DNA of 64,000 nt from Pseudobythopirellula maris (GCF_007859945.1 NZ_SJPQ01000001.1:124001-188000); one strand, 5' to 3'. Shown: positions 54,334 through 63,728, counted from the stretch's first letter. Notes: a model not told the origin generated them from the sequence alone. Program-made: numbers and translations.

Positions 54334-55644
54334 TCAGAGGTACAGGTTGATGACGTTCTCGAACAGCTCCTGGCGGCCCGAGGTGTTGGGAGCCGCTTCG
54401 CCCTTTTCGAGCATGATCTTGCTCAGCGAGTCGAAGTCGTGCTTGCCCGCTTCGATCTCGGCGCCGATGCCCGAGTCCCAGCTGGCGTAGCGCTCGCGGA
54501 CCATCCCCTCCAGGCGGCCGTCGGCGCGCATGGCGGCGGCGATCTTCAGGCCTCGGGCGAAGGCGTCCATCGAGCCGATGTGGGCGTAGAACAGGTCGAT
54601 CGGCTCGAAGCTCTCGCGGCGCACCTTGGCGTCGAAGTTCACGCCTCCCGGGTTGAGCCCGCCGTACTTCAGGATCGAGTGCATGCACTGCGTCGTGAGG
54701 TAGATGTCGGTGGCGAACTGGTCGGTGTCCCAGCCGAGCAGCAAGTCGCCGGTGTTGGCGTCGATCGAGCCGAGTGCGTCGGCCGCGCCGGCCGCCTCGA
54801 GCTCGTGCTGCATCGTGTGGCCGGCCAGCGTGGCGTGGTTCGTCTCGAGATTGAGCTTGAAGTGGTCCTTCAGGCCGTACTCGCGGAGGAAATTGAGACA
54901 CGCAGCCGTGTCCGAATCGTACTGGTGCTTGGTCGGTTCCTTGGGCTTGGGCTCGATGTAGAACTGCCCGGTGAAACCGATCTTCTTGGCGTAGTCCACG
55001 GCCATGTGCAGGAACTTGGCGAGGTGCTCCTGCTCGCGCTTCATGTCGGTGTTCCACAAGCACTGGTAGCCTTCGCGGCCGCCCCAGAAGGTGTAGCCCT
55101 CGCCGCCCAGCTCGTGGGTGACTTCCATCGCCTTCTTCACCTGGGCGGCGCCGTAGGCGAAGGCCTCGGCGTTGCAGCTCGTGGCGGCGCCGTGCATGAA
55201 CCGCGGGTTCGAGAACAAGTTGGCCGTGCCCCACAACAGCTTCACACCGGTCCGCTGCTGCTCTTCTTTGAAGACCTTCACGACGGCGTCGAAATTGTCG
55301 TGCGACTCCTGCAGCGACTCGCCCTCGGGCGCCACGTCGCGGTCGTGGAACGCGTAGTAGGGGGCGCCGAGCTTCTCGAAGAACTCGAACGCCACGCGGG
55401 CGCGGTTCTCGGCGTTGGCCACGTCATCGACGCCCGACTCCCAAGGCCGCACGGCGGCGCCGGGGCCGAAGGGGTCGCTCCCCTGGCCACGGAACGTGTG
55501 CCAGTAAACGACGCTGAACCGCAAGTGGTCCTTCATCGTCTTGCCTTCAACCACCTCGTTCTCGTCGTAGTAACGGAACGCCAGCGGGTTGTGGCTGTCG
55601 GGGCCCTCGAAAGGGATGCGTTCGATCTCGGGAAAGGCGGGCAT
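54334..55644 (-). CDS. xylA: xylose isomerase
   Basis: The 436-residue protein is a full-length class II xylose isomerase. It shows [10 protein letters not shown] with the catalytic His, WGGREGY, the [14 protein letters not shown] metal-site block, [18 protein letters not shown] and the WDTDQF segment. The active-site Glu, His and Asp ligands for two divalent metals all sit in these motifs. It converts D-xylose to D-xylulose in the cytoplasm. The start at 55644 gives the usual [14 protein letters not shown] opening. With KDG kinase, KDPG aldolase and a nearby GH43 enzyme it suggests catabolism of (glucurono)xylan sugars. No xylulokinase gene is in the window. Confidence 0.95.
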   Translation of the reverse strand: MPAFPEIERIPFEGPDSHNPLAFRYYDENEVVEGKTMKDHLRFSVVYWHTFRGQGSDPFGPGAAVRPWESGVDDVANAENRARVAFEFFEKLGAPYYAFHDRDVAPEGESLQESHDNFDAVVKVFKEEQQRTGVKLLWGTANLFSNPRFMHGAATSCNAEAFAYGAAQVKKAMEVTHELGGEGYTFWGGREGYQCLWNTDMKREQEHLAKFLHMAVDYAKKIGFTGQFYIEPKPKEPTKHQYDSDTAACLNFLREYGLKDHFKLNLETNHATLAGHTMQHELEAAGAADALGSIDANTGDLLLGWDTDQFATDIYLTTQCMHSILKYGGLNPGGVNFDAKVRRESFEPIDLFYAHIGSMDAFARGLKIAAAMRADGRLEGMVRERYASWDSGIGAEIEAGKHDFDSLSKIMLEKGEAAPNTSGRQELFENVINLYL

Positions 55645-55667
55645 GGCTGATGAGATTTTGGAAAGGA

Positions 55668-55860
55668 ATTAGCCGCAGATGAACACGGATGAACGCGGAT
55701 GCGGTCTGGTCGGTTGCGTTCTCTTGGCTGCGTTGGAAAAAGTAGGAAACGAATCTCTGTGCGTTGATAGCGAGAAGAGCGTGCCCCGAATTCGGCGTCC
55801 GCGATCGTCTGCGCTTGTCTGTGGCTAAGTCGTCTGCGGCTGAGTAAGTCTGCGGCTAGA
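55668..55860. repeat. intergenic palindromic repeat C (worn)
   Basis: The left part (tagccgcagat near 55670, then acggatgaacgcgg units) and the right part near 55838-55860 (ctgcggcta) are reverse complements at the ends. The centre has decayed. It fills the gap between the xylose isomerase and oxidoreductase genes. Confidence 0.55.
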
Positions 55861-56710
55861 TCGTGATGCTGGAAAAACCGCCGTCGACCACGATGTTCTG
55901 GCCCGTGACGAACGACGCGGCCCGTGGCGAGGCCAACCACACCACGGCGCCCGCCAGCTCCTCGGCCACGCCGAAGCGGTTCATCGGCGTGTGGCCGATG
56001 ATCGACTCGCTGCGCGGCGTCAGGCTGCCGTCGTCGTTGTAGAGGAGCTTGCGGTTCTGCTCGGCGGGGAAGAAGCCGGGGCTCAGAGCGTTCACCCTTA
56101 CGCCCTTGGTGGCCCACTCGCGCGAGAGGAACTGCGTGAGATTGATCACGGCCGCCTTGGCCGAGGCGTAAGCCGGCACGCGCGACAGCGGCGTGATGCC
56201 GGCCATCGAGGCGATGTTGATCACGCTACCCTTACCCGCCACCACCATCGAGCGGCCGAACACCTGGGCGGGCAGCAGCGTGCCTCCGACTAGGTTGAGG
56301 TCCGATACCGTGCGCCACGCCTCTTCGGGGATGTCGCAAAAATCGGCGCCGGGCGGCAGCGTGGCGTCGGGGTGATTGCCGCCGGCCGCGGCGACGAGCA
56401 CCGTCACCGGGCCGAGTTCGGCGGCGATCGCCTCGTTGGCCTTCTCGAGCGACGAGCGGTCGAGGGCGTCGGCCGCTTGGAACATGGCCTTCGCGCCAAG
56501 CTTCTCGAGCCGGTCGACGGCCGCCGCGCCGCGCTCGGGGTTGCGACCCAAGACGGCCACCTTGGCGCCGAAGGCGGCGAGGGCGTCGGCCATCAGGCCC
56601 CCCAGCGTGCCGGTGCCGCCAATCACGGCGGCCACCTCGCCGTCGAGCGAGAACAGGTCGCGGTTGATCGTGATCGAGGGGGCGGGGCTCGTGGTCATCG
56701 GCTCGGGCAT
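55856..56710 (-). CDS. SDR-family oxidoreductase, mannonate/fructuronate-type
   Basis: The ATG at 56710 (MPEPMTT) is chosen, with ATG 56698 as an alternative; the much longer open frame upstream is non-coding. The 284-residue protein is a classical SDR: GGTGTLGG nucleotide loop (~residues 33-40), the AAAGGNHPD strand with an Asn, the Ser of NIASMAG, and the YASAK Tyr-Lys pair, then RVNALSPGF. The context and the C-terminal FVTGQNIVVDGGFSS fit the D-mannonate oxidoreductase (fructuronate reductase) SDR type that feeds KDG formation. No mannonate dehydratase is seen, so the precise substrate is an inference. Confidence 0.85.
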   Translation of the reverse strand: MPEPMTTSPAPSITINRDLFSLDGEVAAVIGGTGTLGGLMADALAAFGAKVAVLGRNPERGAAAVDRLEKLGAKAMFQAADALDRSSLEKANEAIAAELGPVTVLVAAAGGNHPDATLPPGADFCDIPEEAWRTVSDLNLVGGTLLPAQVFGRSMVVAGKGSVINIASMAGITPLSRVPAYASAKAAVINLTQFLSREWATKGVRVNALSPGFFPAEQNRKLLYNDDGSLTPRSESIIGHTPMNRFGVAEELAGAVVWLASPRAASFVTGQNIVVDGGFSSITI

Positions 56711-57064
56711 CGGTGGCTGTTGGGGCGTTCGTGCTTGTCGGAGAGTAGGAGGACCGCTGCGCGGTCGACGGACGGCGCCGCTGCGGGCGGCCGAGACTGG
56801 CGAGTATAGCCGGGCGGCGGAGCGGGTTGAATGGTCAACCGGCCGGCCTCGGCATCGCCCCTCTAACCGTAACGGCGAAACGAACCCGAGCGTCGTGGCC
56901 GGCGACCGTACGGGACGTTCTCCGATTGCGCAATAGTGTGTCGCGATCAGGGGCCCGAATGCAGTGGGATTGCGGTATCCGGGGACGTTGCTGCAAAAAG
57001 GACAAACTGCCCTCGGAGCTGCTCCTGCAAGGTGAGTGTGGAGTGCGAGGTGACACCTCACTAG
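56711..57064. other. gene-free region upstream of the oxidoreductase
   Basis: About 350 bases without a supported gene. The region is very GC-rich up to about 56860 and then less so. It should contain the promoter of the sugar-acid group (-). Short hairpins near 57037-57060 could end transcripts from either side. Confidence 0.35.
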
Positions 57065-57352
57065 CCGCCGAGTTTAGCGTTTTCTTCCTGTGAGGGGGGC
57101 ATCGTGCCGAGCGTCGCCGGGGTTCTCCCGAGCCACGCCGGCGGCATGACCTTCGGTTGGGAGGTGCTCTACCACCCGCACGACGTGACGATCCGTCTGG
57201 CGGACGTCGGCGTGGCCGTGCCGGAGCCGGGCGGGTTGTTGCTGGCCGCCTGCGGGGTGCTGGACTTGCTGCGGCGCCGGCGAACGGTCGACCCCGGCGC
57301 CGCGATCGCCGATACTCTCAGAGTAGCCCGCCGCCCCCTGCCCTTTCTGTGA
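57065..57352 (+). pseudogene. 5'-truncated remnant of a PEP-CTERM protein gene
   Basis: The frame is open from 57065, with a GTG at 57104, and ends at 57352. From about 57149 it reads FGWEVLYHPHDVTIRL, as in the last beta-strands before the tail of many planctomycete PEP-CTERM proteins. A sorting signal follows: VPEPGGLLLAACGVLDLLRRRR. A further ~27 residues follow the Arg cluster, which intact signals normally lack. There is no signal peptide and no upstream coding body, so I read it as the decayed 3' end of a once larger gene. A small real protein is less likely. Confidence 0.6.
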
Positions 57353-57361
57353 GCCCACGCC

Positions 57362-57709
57362 ATGGCCGAGCGCGAGACGCTGTTCACCAAGATCATCCGT
57401 CGCGAGATCCCCGCAGAGATTGTCTTCGAAGACGACCGCTGCTTGGCGTTCCACGATATCTCGCCGCAGGCGCCGGTGCACGTGCTGGTGATCCCCAAGA
57501 AGCCGATCGCCTCGTGCGATGAGCTGGCGGACGACGATGCGGCGCTCGTGGGCCATCTCTATTTGGTGATGCGTGACTTGGCCCGCAAACTCGGCCTGGG
57601 CGATGGCTACCGCATTGTGGTCAACACCGGCGCCGACGGCGGTCAGGCGGTCGACCACCTCCACTTCCATCTCCTGGGCGGCCGCCAACTCAATTGGCCG
57701 CCGGGTTGA
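57362..57709 (+). CDS. HIT-family nucleotide hydrolase/transferase
   Basis: The 115-residue protein is a typical HINT-branch member: [20 protein letters not shown] at the N-terminus in a compact form, [20 protein letters not shown], and the histidine triad [10 protein letters not shown] near the C-terminus with its nucleophilic His. HINT proteins hydrolyse purine nucleoside phosphoramidates and act as dimers in the cytoplasm. Start and length are normal. No operon partner is evident; the gene is likely monocistronic. Confidence 0.95.
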   Translation: MAERETLFTKIIRREIPAEIVFEDDRCLAFHDISPQAPVHVLVIPKKPIASCDELADDDAALVGHLYLVMRDLARKLGLGDGYRIVVNTGADGGQAVDHLHFHLLGGRQLNWPPG

Positions 57710-57971
57710 GGGCCCACGCTTCGTCCCCAGGGGCGATCCTCATCGGCGCCGCTATGCTCCAGCCTGATCGAGTGACGGCCCCCCAAGCGGGTGTTAAGTC
57801 GTTCCGGTTGGGCGGTTGGAGCTGCGGCGTGGCGGGATCTTTAGCTTTTGCGCACCACCTTCCGATTCTGACAACGGGAGAGGCGGCTCCTAATAGCTAT
57901 CAAGCAGCTCCGGGATCAAGGTTCCGGTGGCTTCTCGAATTCAATGGATTGAATCGGATAGGAACGGAGTC

Positions 57972-59654
57972 ATGACTCGCTTTTTTAAGGTTTGCAGCAC
58001 GCTCACGATTTTTGGTGCGTTCTGCGTATCGACTCCGGTCCATGCCGCAGACCTCCAGGCGAGCCTTTCCGATGCGCTCGCCGAGATCGGCCCCGCGCAG
58101 CCGGCCGACGGCATGCAATACGTCACCAACACCGTGGCGTTCGTCACGCCCGCGAGTTGCTGCGAGCCCAGCTGTGAGTGCGATGAGCCGAGCTGTGGCT
58201 GCGAGCCCAGTTGCGGCTGCGAAGACCCCTCGTGCGGCTGCGAGGCGGGCTGTTGCGGCTCGGGCTGCTGCTGTGTAGCGGGCCCCTGTGGTTGCTGCCC
58301 GGCGGCCAAGAAGGCCCCCAAGCCGAACCCGTGCGCCGTCTCGCACAAGGGTGTCTACTACGCCAACGACTTCAGCTACCTCAATAAGCCGTGCCACAAG
58401 CATTGCTGCTTGGGCGACAGCCTGAAGCAGATGTCGTTGGGCCCCTGCGGCCAGTACGGCAAGCTCGACATCGGCGGCGAGCTGCGGCTCCGCTACCACG
58501 ACGAGCACGGCATGGGCCGCGAAGCGGGTAACAACGTTGGCTTCCGCGACACGGACAACAACTTCCTGCTCACGCGGCTGCGTCTGTACGCCAACTACAA
58601 GGCGAACGACTACCTGCGTTTCTACGTCGAGGGCATCTACGCCGGCCTCAACAGCGAAGCCGCCTACTTGCCCCGCCCGATCGACGAGAACTACGGCGAC
58701 CTGCTCAACGCGTTCGTCGACGTGAAGCTGACCGATTGCCTCACGGCCCGCTACGGACGCCAGGAGCTGCTCTACGGCGCCCAGCGCACCGTCTCGCCGC
58801 TCGACTGGGCGAACACCCGTCGCACGTTCGAGGGCGCCAAGCTGATGTACGCCAAGGACGACTGGAAGATCGACGGCTTCTGGACCGAGTTCATGCCCGT
58901 GGACGCCGACGACTTCGACTCGCCGGACGACGACCAGCAGTTCTACGGCATGTACAGCACGTACACCGGCCTGGGCACAACGACGGCCGACATCTACTAC
59001 CTTGGCTACAAGAACGAGACCTCGAACTTCGACCTGCACACGGCCGGCCTGCGGATGTTCGGCCCCATGAAGTCGTGTGACGGCTGCGACCGCGGCTGGA
59101 TGTACGAGGTCGAGGGCGCCTACCAGGGCGGCTTCAACGCCGGCACGGACCAGGAGGCGGGCTTCGCCACCGGCGGCATCGGCAAGAAGCTCAACGCCCC
59201 CTGGAGCCCGACCGTATGGGTCTACTACGACTACGCGTCGGGCAACCCGTCGGCGGCGGTCAACAACTCGAACAACGCCTACAACCAGTTGTTCCCGCTC
59301 GCGCACAAGTACCTCGGATTCATCGACGCGGTGGCGCGGCAGAACGTCGAGTCGCCCAACATGCTGATCACGATGAAGCCGACCAAGAAGCTCAGCCTGC
59401 TGGCGTGGTACTACTACTTCATGAGCAACCAGTCGGGCTCGACCGTGCCGGGCGTGGCGATTCCGAGCGGCGCGGCGAATCAGAACACGTTCAGCGACCA
59501 CCTTGGCAGCGAACTCGACCTAGTGGCCAAGTACGCCCTCAAGCCGCGGACCGACATCTTGCTGGGGTACTCGCACTTCTGGGCCGGCAACAAGATCACA
59601 GCGCCGGCCGAGGACATCGACTTCTTCTACGCTCAGTACTCGCTGCGATTCTGA
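57972..59654 (+). CDS. alginate-export-type outer-membrane beta-barrel with Cys-rich N-terminal segment
   Basis: ATG 57972 is chosen because it has a GGAACGGAG site directly upstream and starts a clean signal peptide (MTRFFKVCSTLTIFGAFCVS, then TPVHAA). The 560-residue protein carries 18 Cys within about 50 residues (~62-112), arranged in repeated PSCGC units, and a few more up to ~residue 160. The rest (~165-560) is an AlgE-like barrel: alternating strands such as GELRLRYHDEHG, RLYANYKANDYLRFYVEG, ARYGRQELLYG, and a final strand ending in Phe. It would be a porin-like channel for anionic oligosaccharides. The Cys segment probably makes disulfides in the periplasm (inference). Confidence 0.88.
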   Translation: MTRFFKVCSTLTIFGAFCVSTPVHAADLQASLSDALAEIGPAQPADGMQYVTNTVAFVTPASCCEPSCECDEPSCGCEPSCGCEDPSCGCEAGCCGSGCCCVAGPCGCCPAAKKAPKPNPCAVSHKGVYYANDFSYLNKPCHKHCCLGDSLKQMSLGPCGQYGKLDIGGELRLRYHDEHGMGREAGNNVGFRDTDNNFLLTRLRLYANYKANDYLRFYVEGIYAGLNSEAAYLPRPIDENYGDLLNAFVDVKLTDCLTARYGRQELLYGAQRTVSPLDWANTRRTFEGAKLMYAKDDWKIDGFWTEFMPVDADDFDSPDDDQQFYGMYSTYTGLGTTTADIYYLGYKNETSNFDLHTAGLRMFGPMKSCDGCDRGWMYEVEGAYQGGFNAGTDQEAGFATGGIGKKLNAPWSPTVWVYYDYASGNPSAAVNNSNNAYNQLFPLAHKYLGFIDAVARQNVESPNMLITMKPTKKLSLLAWYYYFMSNQSGSTVPGVAIPSGAANQNTFSDHLGSELDLVAKYALKPRTDILLGYSHFWAGNKITAPAEDIDFFYAQYSLRF

Positions 59655-59989
59655 GCGAGGCACTGTCTGAGAACTGCTCTTGCCGGATCGCGGAGGAGTG
59701 TCGCAAGCTGAGGTCATCCGTTTCGATTCGGCCCCGTCGTGCGATCACGGAGTCGCCCCTCGGTCCGGCGCTCGGTGTTTGGCCGCACGACGACGCGTTG
59801 CTCTTACTGCTGCTCGACGGCGGCGACCGCAGCACCGCGGAAGAAGACTCGGCGGAGCCCGCGTCACGCGATGAGGCCCTCGGGGACGCCCTTAAAGAAA
59901 CGGACGACTGGGAAGAGCCCACGGCGTTGCAGCAGGCGGGCGTAGGGCGTTGGTGATCATCAGCCACGGGCTTACTACGCACCCCGGTG
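59655..59989. other. intergenic region with a possible small coding tail
   Basis: About 335 bases lie between the barrel gene and the acetyltransferase gene. On the plus strand one frame (about 59680-59956) reads to an acidic tail ...DDWEEPTALQQAGVGRW with GC-biased third positions, which looks coding. It has no ATG, GTG or ribosome site, however. It may be a gene fragment or a small protein with an unusual start. Confidence 0.3.
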
Positions 59990-60586
59990 CTAAACTCTCC
60001 GGTACATCAAGATGTCGTCTGCGTAGCGGCCTTCGCCGAGCTTCACCTCGCCCACCCGGCGGCCTTCTACGACGAACCCCCTCTTCTCGTAGAGGGCGAT
60101 CGCCCGGGCGTTCGACGCGATGACCGCGAGGCTGAGTTTCTCGATCGTTGGATTGGCTACGGCCCACGAGACGAGCGTGCAGAGCAGCAGGCCGCCGATG
60201 CCCCGTCCTCGCCATCTCGGTGTCACTCCCATGCCGAGCACGCCCCGGTGCGCAAGACGTGCGTGCGGGCCGGTGCTCATGTGCAGGCAGCCGACCAACT
60301 CGCCACCCGACTTGGCCGCGCCCCTCTCGGCCACTATGCACAACCAGTCGGGGTGGTCGAGATGCCGGCGTATCATGGCTTGTTGATCCTCCACCGACGC
60401 CGAGTGCTCTGCGAGCAACCGGATCTGCCCCTCGCCATCCGTGAGCAGTTGGCGTTGCAACTCGATGACCGAGGCGGCGTCTGTTTCGGTGGCCGAGCGG
60501 ACCGTTACGCTAGCCCCGTTCTTGCACACAATTTCTGTGGTCGCGAGGTTTGCCATTGGCTTTGTGTGCGTAGGTAGGGTCGCCAT
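59990..60586 (-). CDS. GNAT-family N-acetyltransferase
   Basis: The ATG at 60586 is chosen; ATG 60556 and 60613 are alternatives and do not affect the domain. The ~198-residue protein shows the GNAT layout: VTVRSATETDAASVIEL at the start, ELVGCLHMS, and the acetyl-CoA loop GVTPRWRGRGIGGLLL (Q/RxxGxG/A type). It ends with LSVIASNARAIALYEKRGF-like motif A/B. It resembles the ribosomal-protein or small-molecule acetyltransferases with an extended N-terminus. The substrate is unknown. It faces convergently toward the barrel gene. Confidence 0.88.
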   Translation of the reverse strand: MATLPTHTKPMANLATTEIVCKNGASVTVRSATETDAASVIELQRQLLTDGEGQIRLLAEHSASVEDQQAMIRRHLDHPDWLCIVAERGAAKSGGELVGCLHMSTGPHARLAHRGVLGMGVTPRWRGRGIGGLLLCTLVSWAVANPTIEKLSLAVIASNARAIALYEKRGFVVEGRRVGEVKLGEGRYADDILMYRRV

Positions 60587-60897
60587 TCCGTTACCCTGGC
60601 AGTCTAGCCCCACCCATAAGTGAAGTCAGCCACGTGCGTAGCTAATCCCGCAAGCATAAGATGAGGCTGTCATCAAAAATAATCTTCGCTCAGCCGCCGG
60701 CGAGCTAAATCATCTTTCGATTCGCGCAGGCGAAGTTCCCATTCAATGGTTGGCCGCCGGGGACGTGTGGAGTTATCCTATAGCCTCGACCGTTCGGGGA
60801 GATCGCTGCTGGCGAACGCTCCTCTCACTCTTCAACCATATCGCGCGTCGCAGCAGTCGCTCGGCTCCCGCTCATCCCTCTTGTGCAGACCGTTTCC

Positions 60898-61929
60898 ATG
60901 AAATCGCTCCTCCGCTCTTTCGGTGTTTGCCTTCTCTTCGTTGCGGCATGGGCCAACGCCGAGTCGCCCCGCTACCTGACGCCCGGCATCTACACGGCCG
61001 ACCCCTCGGCGCACGTTTTCGACGGCCGGCTGTACGTTTACCCCTCGCATGACATCGAGTCGGGCATTCCCCAGGATGACCTCGGCAGCCACTTCAACAT
61101 GCAGGACTACCACGTCTTCTCGATGGACTCGGTCGACGGCGAGGTGACCGACCACGGGGTCGCCCTGTCGGTCGAAGACGTCCCCTGGGCCAAGCGGCAG
61201 ATGTGGGCCCCCGATTGCGCGCACAAAGACGGCAAGTATTACCTTTACTTCCCGGCCAAGGATTATGACGACGTATTCCAGATCGGCGTCGCGGTCAGCG
61301 ACAAGCCGGAGGGCCCCTTCAAGGCCGAGGCCGAGGCGATCCCGGGCTCCTACTCGATCGACCCGTCGGTCTTCGAGGACGAGGGCAAGTACTACCTCTA
61401 CTTCGGCGGCATCTGGGGCGGGCAGTTGCAGCAGTATCGCGACAACCAACGGACCGGCGCCGACCAGGAGCCCGCCAGCGACGAGCCGGCGCTCTGCCCC
61501 AAGGTGGCGTTGCTCGACAGCTCGATGCGTTCGATGGCCGAAGAGCCGCGCGACGTGCTCATCCTCGACGAGAAGGGCGACCCGCTGCTAGCGGGCGACA
61601 ACGCCCGTCGCTTCTTCGAGGCGGCGTGGGTCCACAAGCACCAAGGCAGATACTACTTGTCCTACTCGACGGGCGACACGCACAACATCTGTTACGCAAC
61701 GGCCGACAGCCCCTACGGACCCTTCACCTACCAGGGGGTCGTGCTCACCCCCGTCGTCGGATGGACCAACCACCACAGCATCGTCAAGCACGACGGGCGT
61801 TGGCTGTTGTTCCATCACGACAGCCAGCCCTCCGGTGGCCAAACCCACTTGCGTAGCATCAAGGTGGCGGAACTCCAGCACGACGAGGAGGGACGCATCG
61901 AGACGGTCCAAGGCGGCGAGAAGCAGTAA
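60898..61929 (+). CDS. secreted glycoside hydrolase family 43 enzyme
   Basis: ATG 60898 gives a signal peptide (LLRSFGVCLLFVAAWANA); an earlier start at 60883 adds five residues. The 343-residue protein is a five-bladed GH43: the catalytic Asp in TADPSAHVFDGRLYVYPSHD, the pKa-modulating Asp in SIDPSVFEDEGKYYLYF, and the catalytic Glu in FFEAAWVHKHQGRYYLSYS. GH43 enzymes are beta-xylosidases or alpha-L-arabinofuranosidases. With xylA and the KDG genes nearby it fits use of arabinoxylan or glucuronoxylan. Secretion to the periplasm or beyond is expected. Confidence 0.92.
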   Translation: MKSLLRSFGVCLLFVAAWANAESPRYLTPGIYTADPSAHVFDGRLYVYPSHDIESGIPQDDLGSHFNMQDYHVFSMDSVDGEVTDHGVALSVEDVPWAKRQMWAPDCAHKDGKYYLYFPAKDYDDVFQIGVAVSDKPEGPFKAEAEAIPGSYSIDPSVFEDEGKYYLYFGGIWGGQLQQYRDNQRTGADQEPASDEPALCPKVALLDSSMRSMAEEPRDVLILDEKGDPLLAGDNARRFFEAAWVHKHQGRYYLSYSTGDTHNICYATADSPYGPFTYQGVVLTPVVGWTNHHSIVKHDGRWLLFHHDSQPSGGQTHLRSIKVAELQHDEEGRIETVQGGEKQ

Positions 61930-61987
61930 CCTCGGTGGAATAGCTCGTTGGTGTCGCCAGTCAGGTGATAGCCAAGGCTCGAGGCTC

Positions 61988-63547
61988 TCAGTAAACGTCG
62001 CGCACGTAGCGATGTTTGGCGCGCAGGTCGTCAACAAACGCTTTGGCGCGTTCTTCGGTCATGCCGCCGTGTTGGGCCACGACGTCGTGCAACGCGCGGT
62101 CGACGTCGGCCGCCATCCGTTTGGCGTCGCCGCAGACGAAGAAGTAGCCGCCCTGCTTGAGCCAGGCGTAGAGCTCCTCGCCGTGCTCGCGCATGCGGTC
62201 TTGCACGTAAACCTTCTCGGCCTGGTCGCGGCTGAAGGCCGTGTCGAGGCGGGCCAAGAGGCCGGCGTCGACGAGCCTTTCGAGTTCGTCGCGGTAGAGG
62301 AAGTCGCTCGCGGCGTGCTGGTCGCCGAAGAAGAGCCAGTTCTTGCCCGGCGCGGCGGTCGCTTGGCGCTCCTCGAGGAAGGCCCGGAACGGCGCGATGC
62401 CGGTGCCGGGACCGACCATGATCATCGGCGCCTTGGGGTCGGCGGGCGTGGTGAAGTCAGCGCTCTCGTGCAGGAACACCCGCACCGTCTCGCCCACGCC
62501 GAGCCGGTCGGCGAACATGGTGGAGGCGACTCCCTTGCGGGCCCGGCCGCCGAGTTCGTAGCCGACCCGCCCCACGGTGAGGTGGACCTCGCCGGGGTGC
62601 TTCTTGATCGAGCTCGCGATCGAGTAGAGCCGCGGCTGCATCGCGGCGAGCGTCTCGAGGAAGCCGTCGGCCGTTACTTTGGCGCCAGGGGCAAGGGCCA
62701 ACACGTCGAGCACGTCGAGGTCGTCGATCGCGTCGTCGTCGATCAGCTCGCGGAGCTTGACCCGCTCGTCGGCGTTGGGCGAGAGCTTGATCAAGAGCTC
62801 GACGAGCTCCTCTTCGACGTCGCACAGGTTGAAATCGGTGACCAGCGCCTCGCGGAGCTTCTTCTCGCCGTTGTCGGTGGAAACGGCCGCGCCACCGTCG
62901 AGGCTCGTTGCGCCGAGGACCATGTCGACCAACTCGGGGCAGTTTGTGGGGTAAACGCCCAAGGCGTCGCCGACACGGTAGTCGAGACCGCTCCCCTCCA
63001 GGTCGATCTCGACATGGGCGGTGTGCTTGCTCGACCCCTCGCCGTTGAGGTTGTACGACGCCTTGAGCTTGGCGGGGTAGGGATTCGAGCGGGTGAAACC
63101 GGCCGCGGTTGCCGGCTTAGCCGTTGCTGTGGCCCCGTTGGATGACGGAGCCCCGCCCCCTTCTTTCACCAGCTTCTTGAGCATCTTGCTCGTCTCTTTG
63201 CCGCCGGGTGAGCAGAGCGTCAGGCTTTTCTCTTCGCCGCGGGCGATCGCCTCGCTGTACGTTTGGCAAAGGTAGCCGCAGGCACCGCAGTCGAGCTGGG
63301 CCATGGCGGCCATCATCTTGCGTTCGATCGGCTTCTCGGCGGCCAGTTCGAGTCGCTCGTCCATCGCCAGGCCCGGGTCGTGCCAGGGGAAGTCTTCCTC
63401 CTCTTCCTCAGCGGGAGCCTCGAGCAGCGCAGTCGCCGCGTCGGCGCCATTGCTCTCGACGCCAATCCAGCCGGCCAAAAAGCCGTTGAGCCACGCACGC
63501 TGCTCGTCGTTGAACGGCGCCGTCTCGGGGATGATGGATACGCTCAT
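61988..63547 (-). CDS. CysJ-like FNR flavoprotein with N-terminal Fe-S domain
   Basis: The 519-residue protein lacks the flavodoxin domain normal for CysJ. Instead residues ~85-113 hold a four-Cys Fe-S motif (DCGACGYLCQTYSEA, then LTLCSPGG), as in PF04060-type domains. An FAD-binding barrel (~165-375, with RLYSIASS) and an NADPH-binding domain (GPGTGIAPFRAFLEER, FFGDQHAASDFLY, VCGDAKRMAADVD) follow, ending in RDVY. The acidic N-terminus (residues 1-75) is disordered-looking. It would pass electrons from NADPH to a sirohaem reductase; the next gene upstream on the strand encodes one. A palindromic repeat separates them. Confidence 0.9.
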   Translation of the reverse strand: MSVSIIPETAPFNDEQRAWLNGFLAGWIGVESNGADAATALLEAPAEEEEEDFPWHDPGLAMDERLELAAEKPIERKMMAAMAQLDCGACGYLCQTYSEAIARGEEKSLTLCSPGGKETSKMLKKLVKEGGGAPSSNGATATAKPATAAGFTRSNPYPAKLKASYNLNGEGSSKHTAHVEIDLEGSGLDYRVGDALGVYPTNCPELVDMVLGATSLDGGAAVSTDNGEKKLREALVTDFNLCDVEEELVELLIKLSPNADERVKLRELIDDDAIDDLDVLDVLALAPGAKVTADGFLETLAAMQPRLYSIASSIKKHPGEVHLTVGRVGYELGGRARKGVASTMFADRLGVGETVRVFLHESADFTTPADPKAPMIMVGPGTGIAPFRAFLEERQATAAPGKNWLFFGDQHAASDFLYRDELERLVDAGLLARLDTAFSRDQAEKVYVQDRMREHGEELYAWLKQGGYFFVCGDAKRMAADVDRALHDVVAQHGGMTEERAKAFVDDLRAKHRYVRDVY

Positions 63548-63573
63548 GGTGCTGCTAAATAGGGTTCATTTAT

Positions 63574-63725
63574 CGAACCACAAAGGAACGACGGAACAGA
63601 GTAAGGAAAGGAACCACGACGACACGACGAGCACGACGCAAGAAATTTCTGCAAAGCAAATTCGTCGTGCTCGTTGTGTCGCTGTGGTCCAACTCTTCGT
63701 CGTTCCTTGGTTCCTTCGTGGTTCG
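63574..63725. repeat. intergenic long palindromic repeat D
   Basis: The arms starting at 63574 (cgaaccac) and ending at 63725 are reverse complements over most of their ~70-base length, including the cgacga-type centre near 63622-63665. It lies between the start codon of the CysJ-like gene and the end of the NirA-type gene. Its motifs differ from repeats A-C, though the design is the same. Confidence 0.75.
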
Positions 63726-63728
63726 CAA

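Noticed and set aside
54304-55650. 448-residue plus-strand frame opposite xylA
   Set aside because: Antisense shadow; xylose isomerase on the minus strand is full length with all active-site motifs.
58156-58310. GC-rich short tandem DNA repeats, considered as a CRISPR or satellite array
   Set aside because: The repetition follows the codons of PSCGC units in a protein and has no spacer structure.
57900-59501. 533-residue minus-strand frame opposite the barrel gene
   Set aside because: Val/Arg/Ala-rich antisense frame without signal or motif; the plus strand has signal peptide and barrel.
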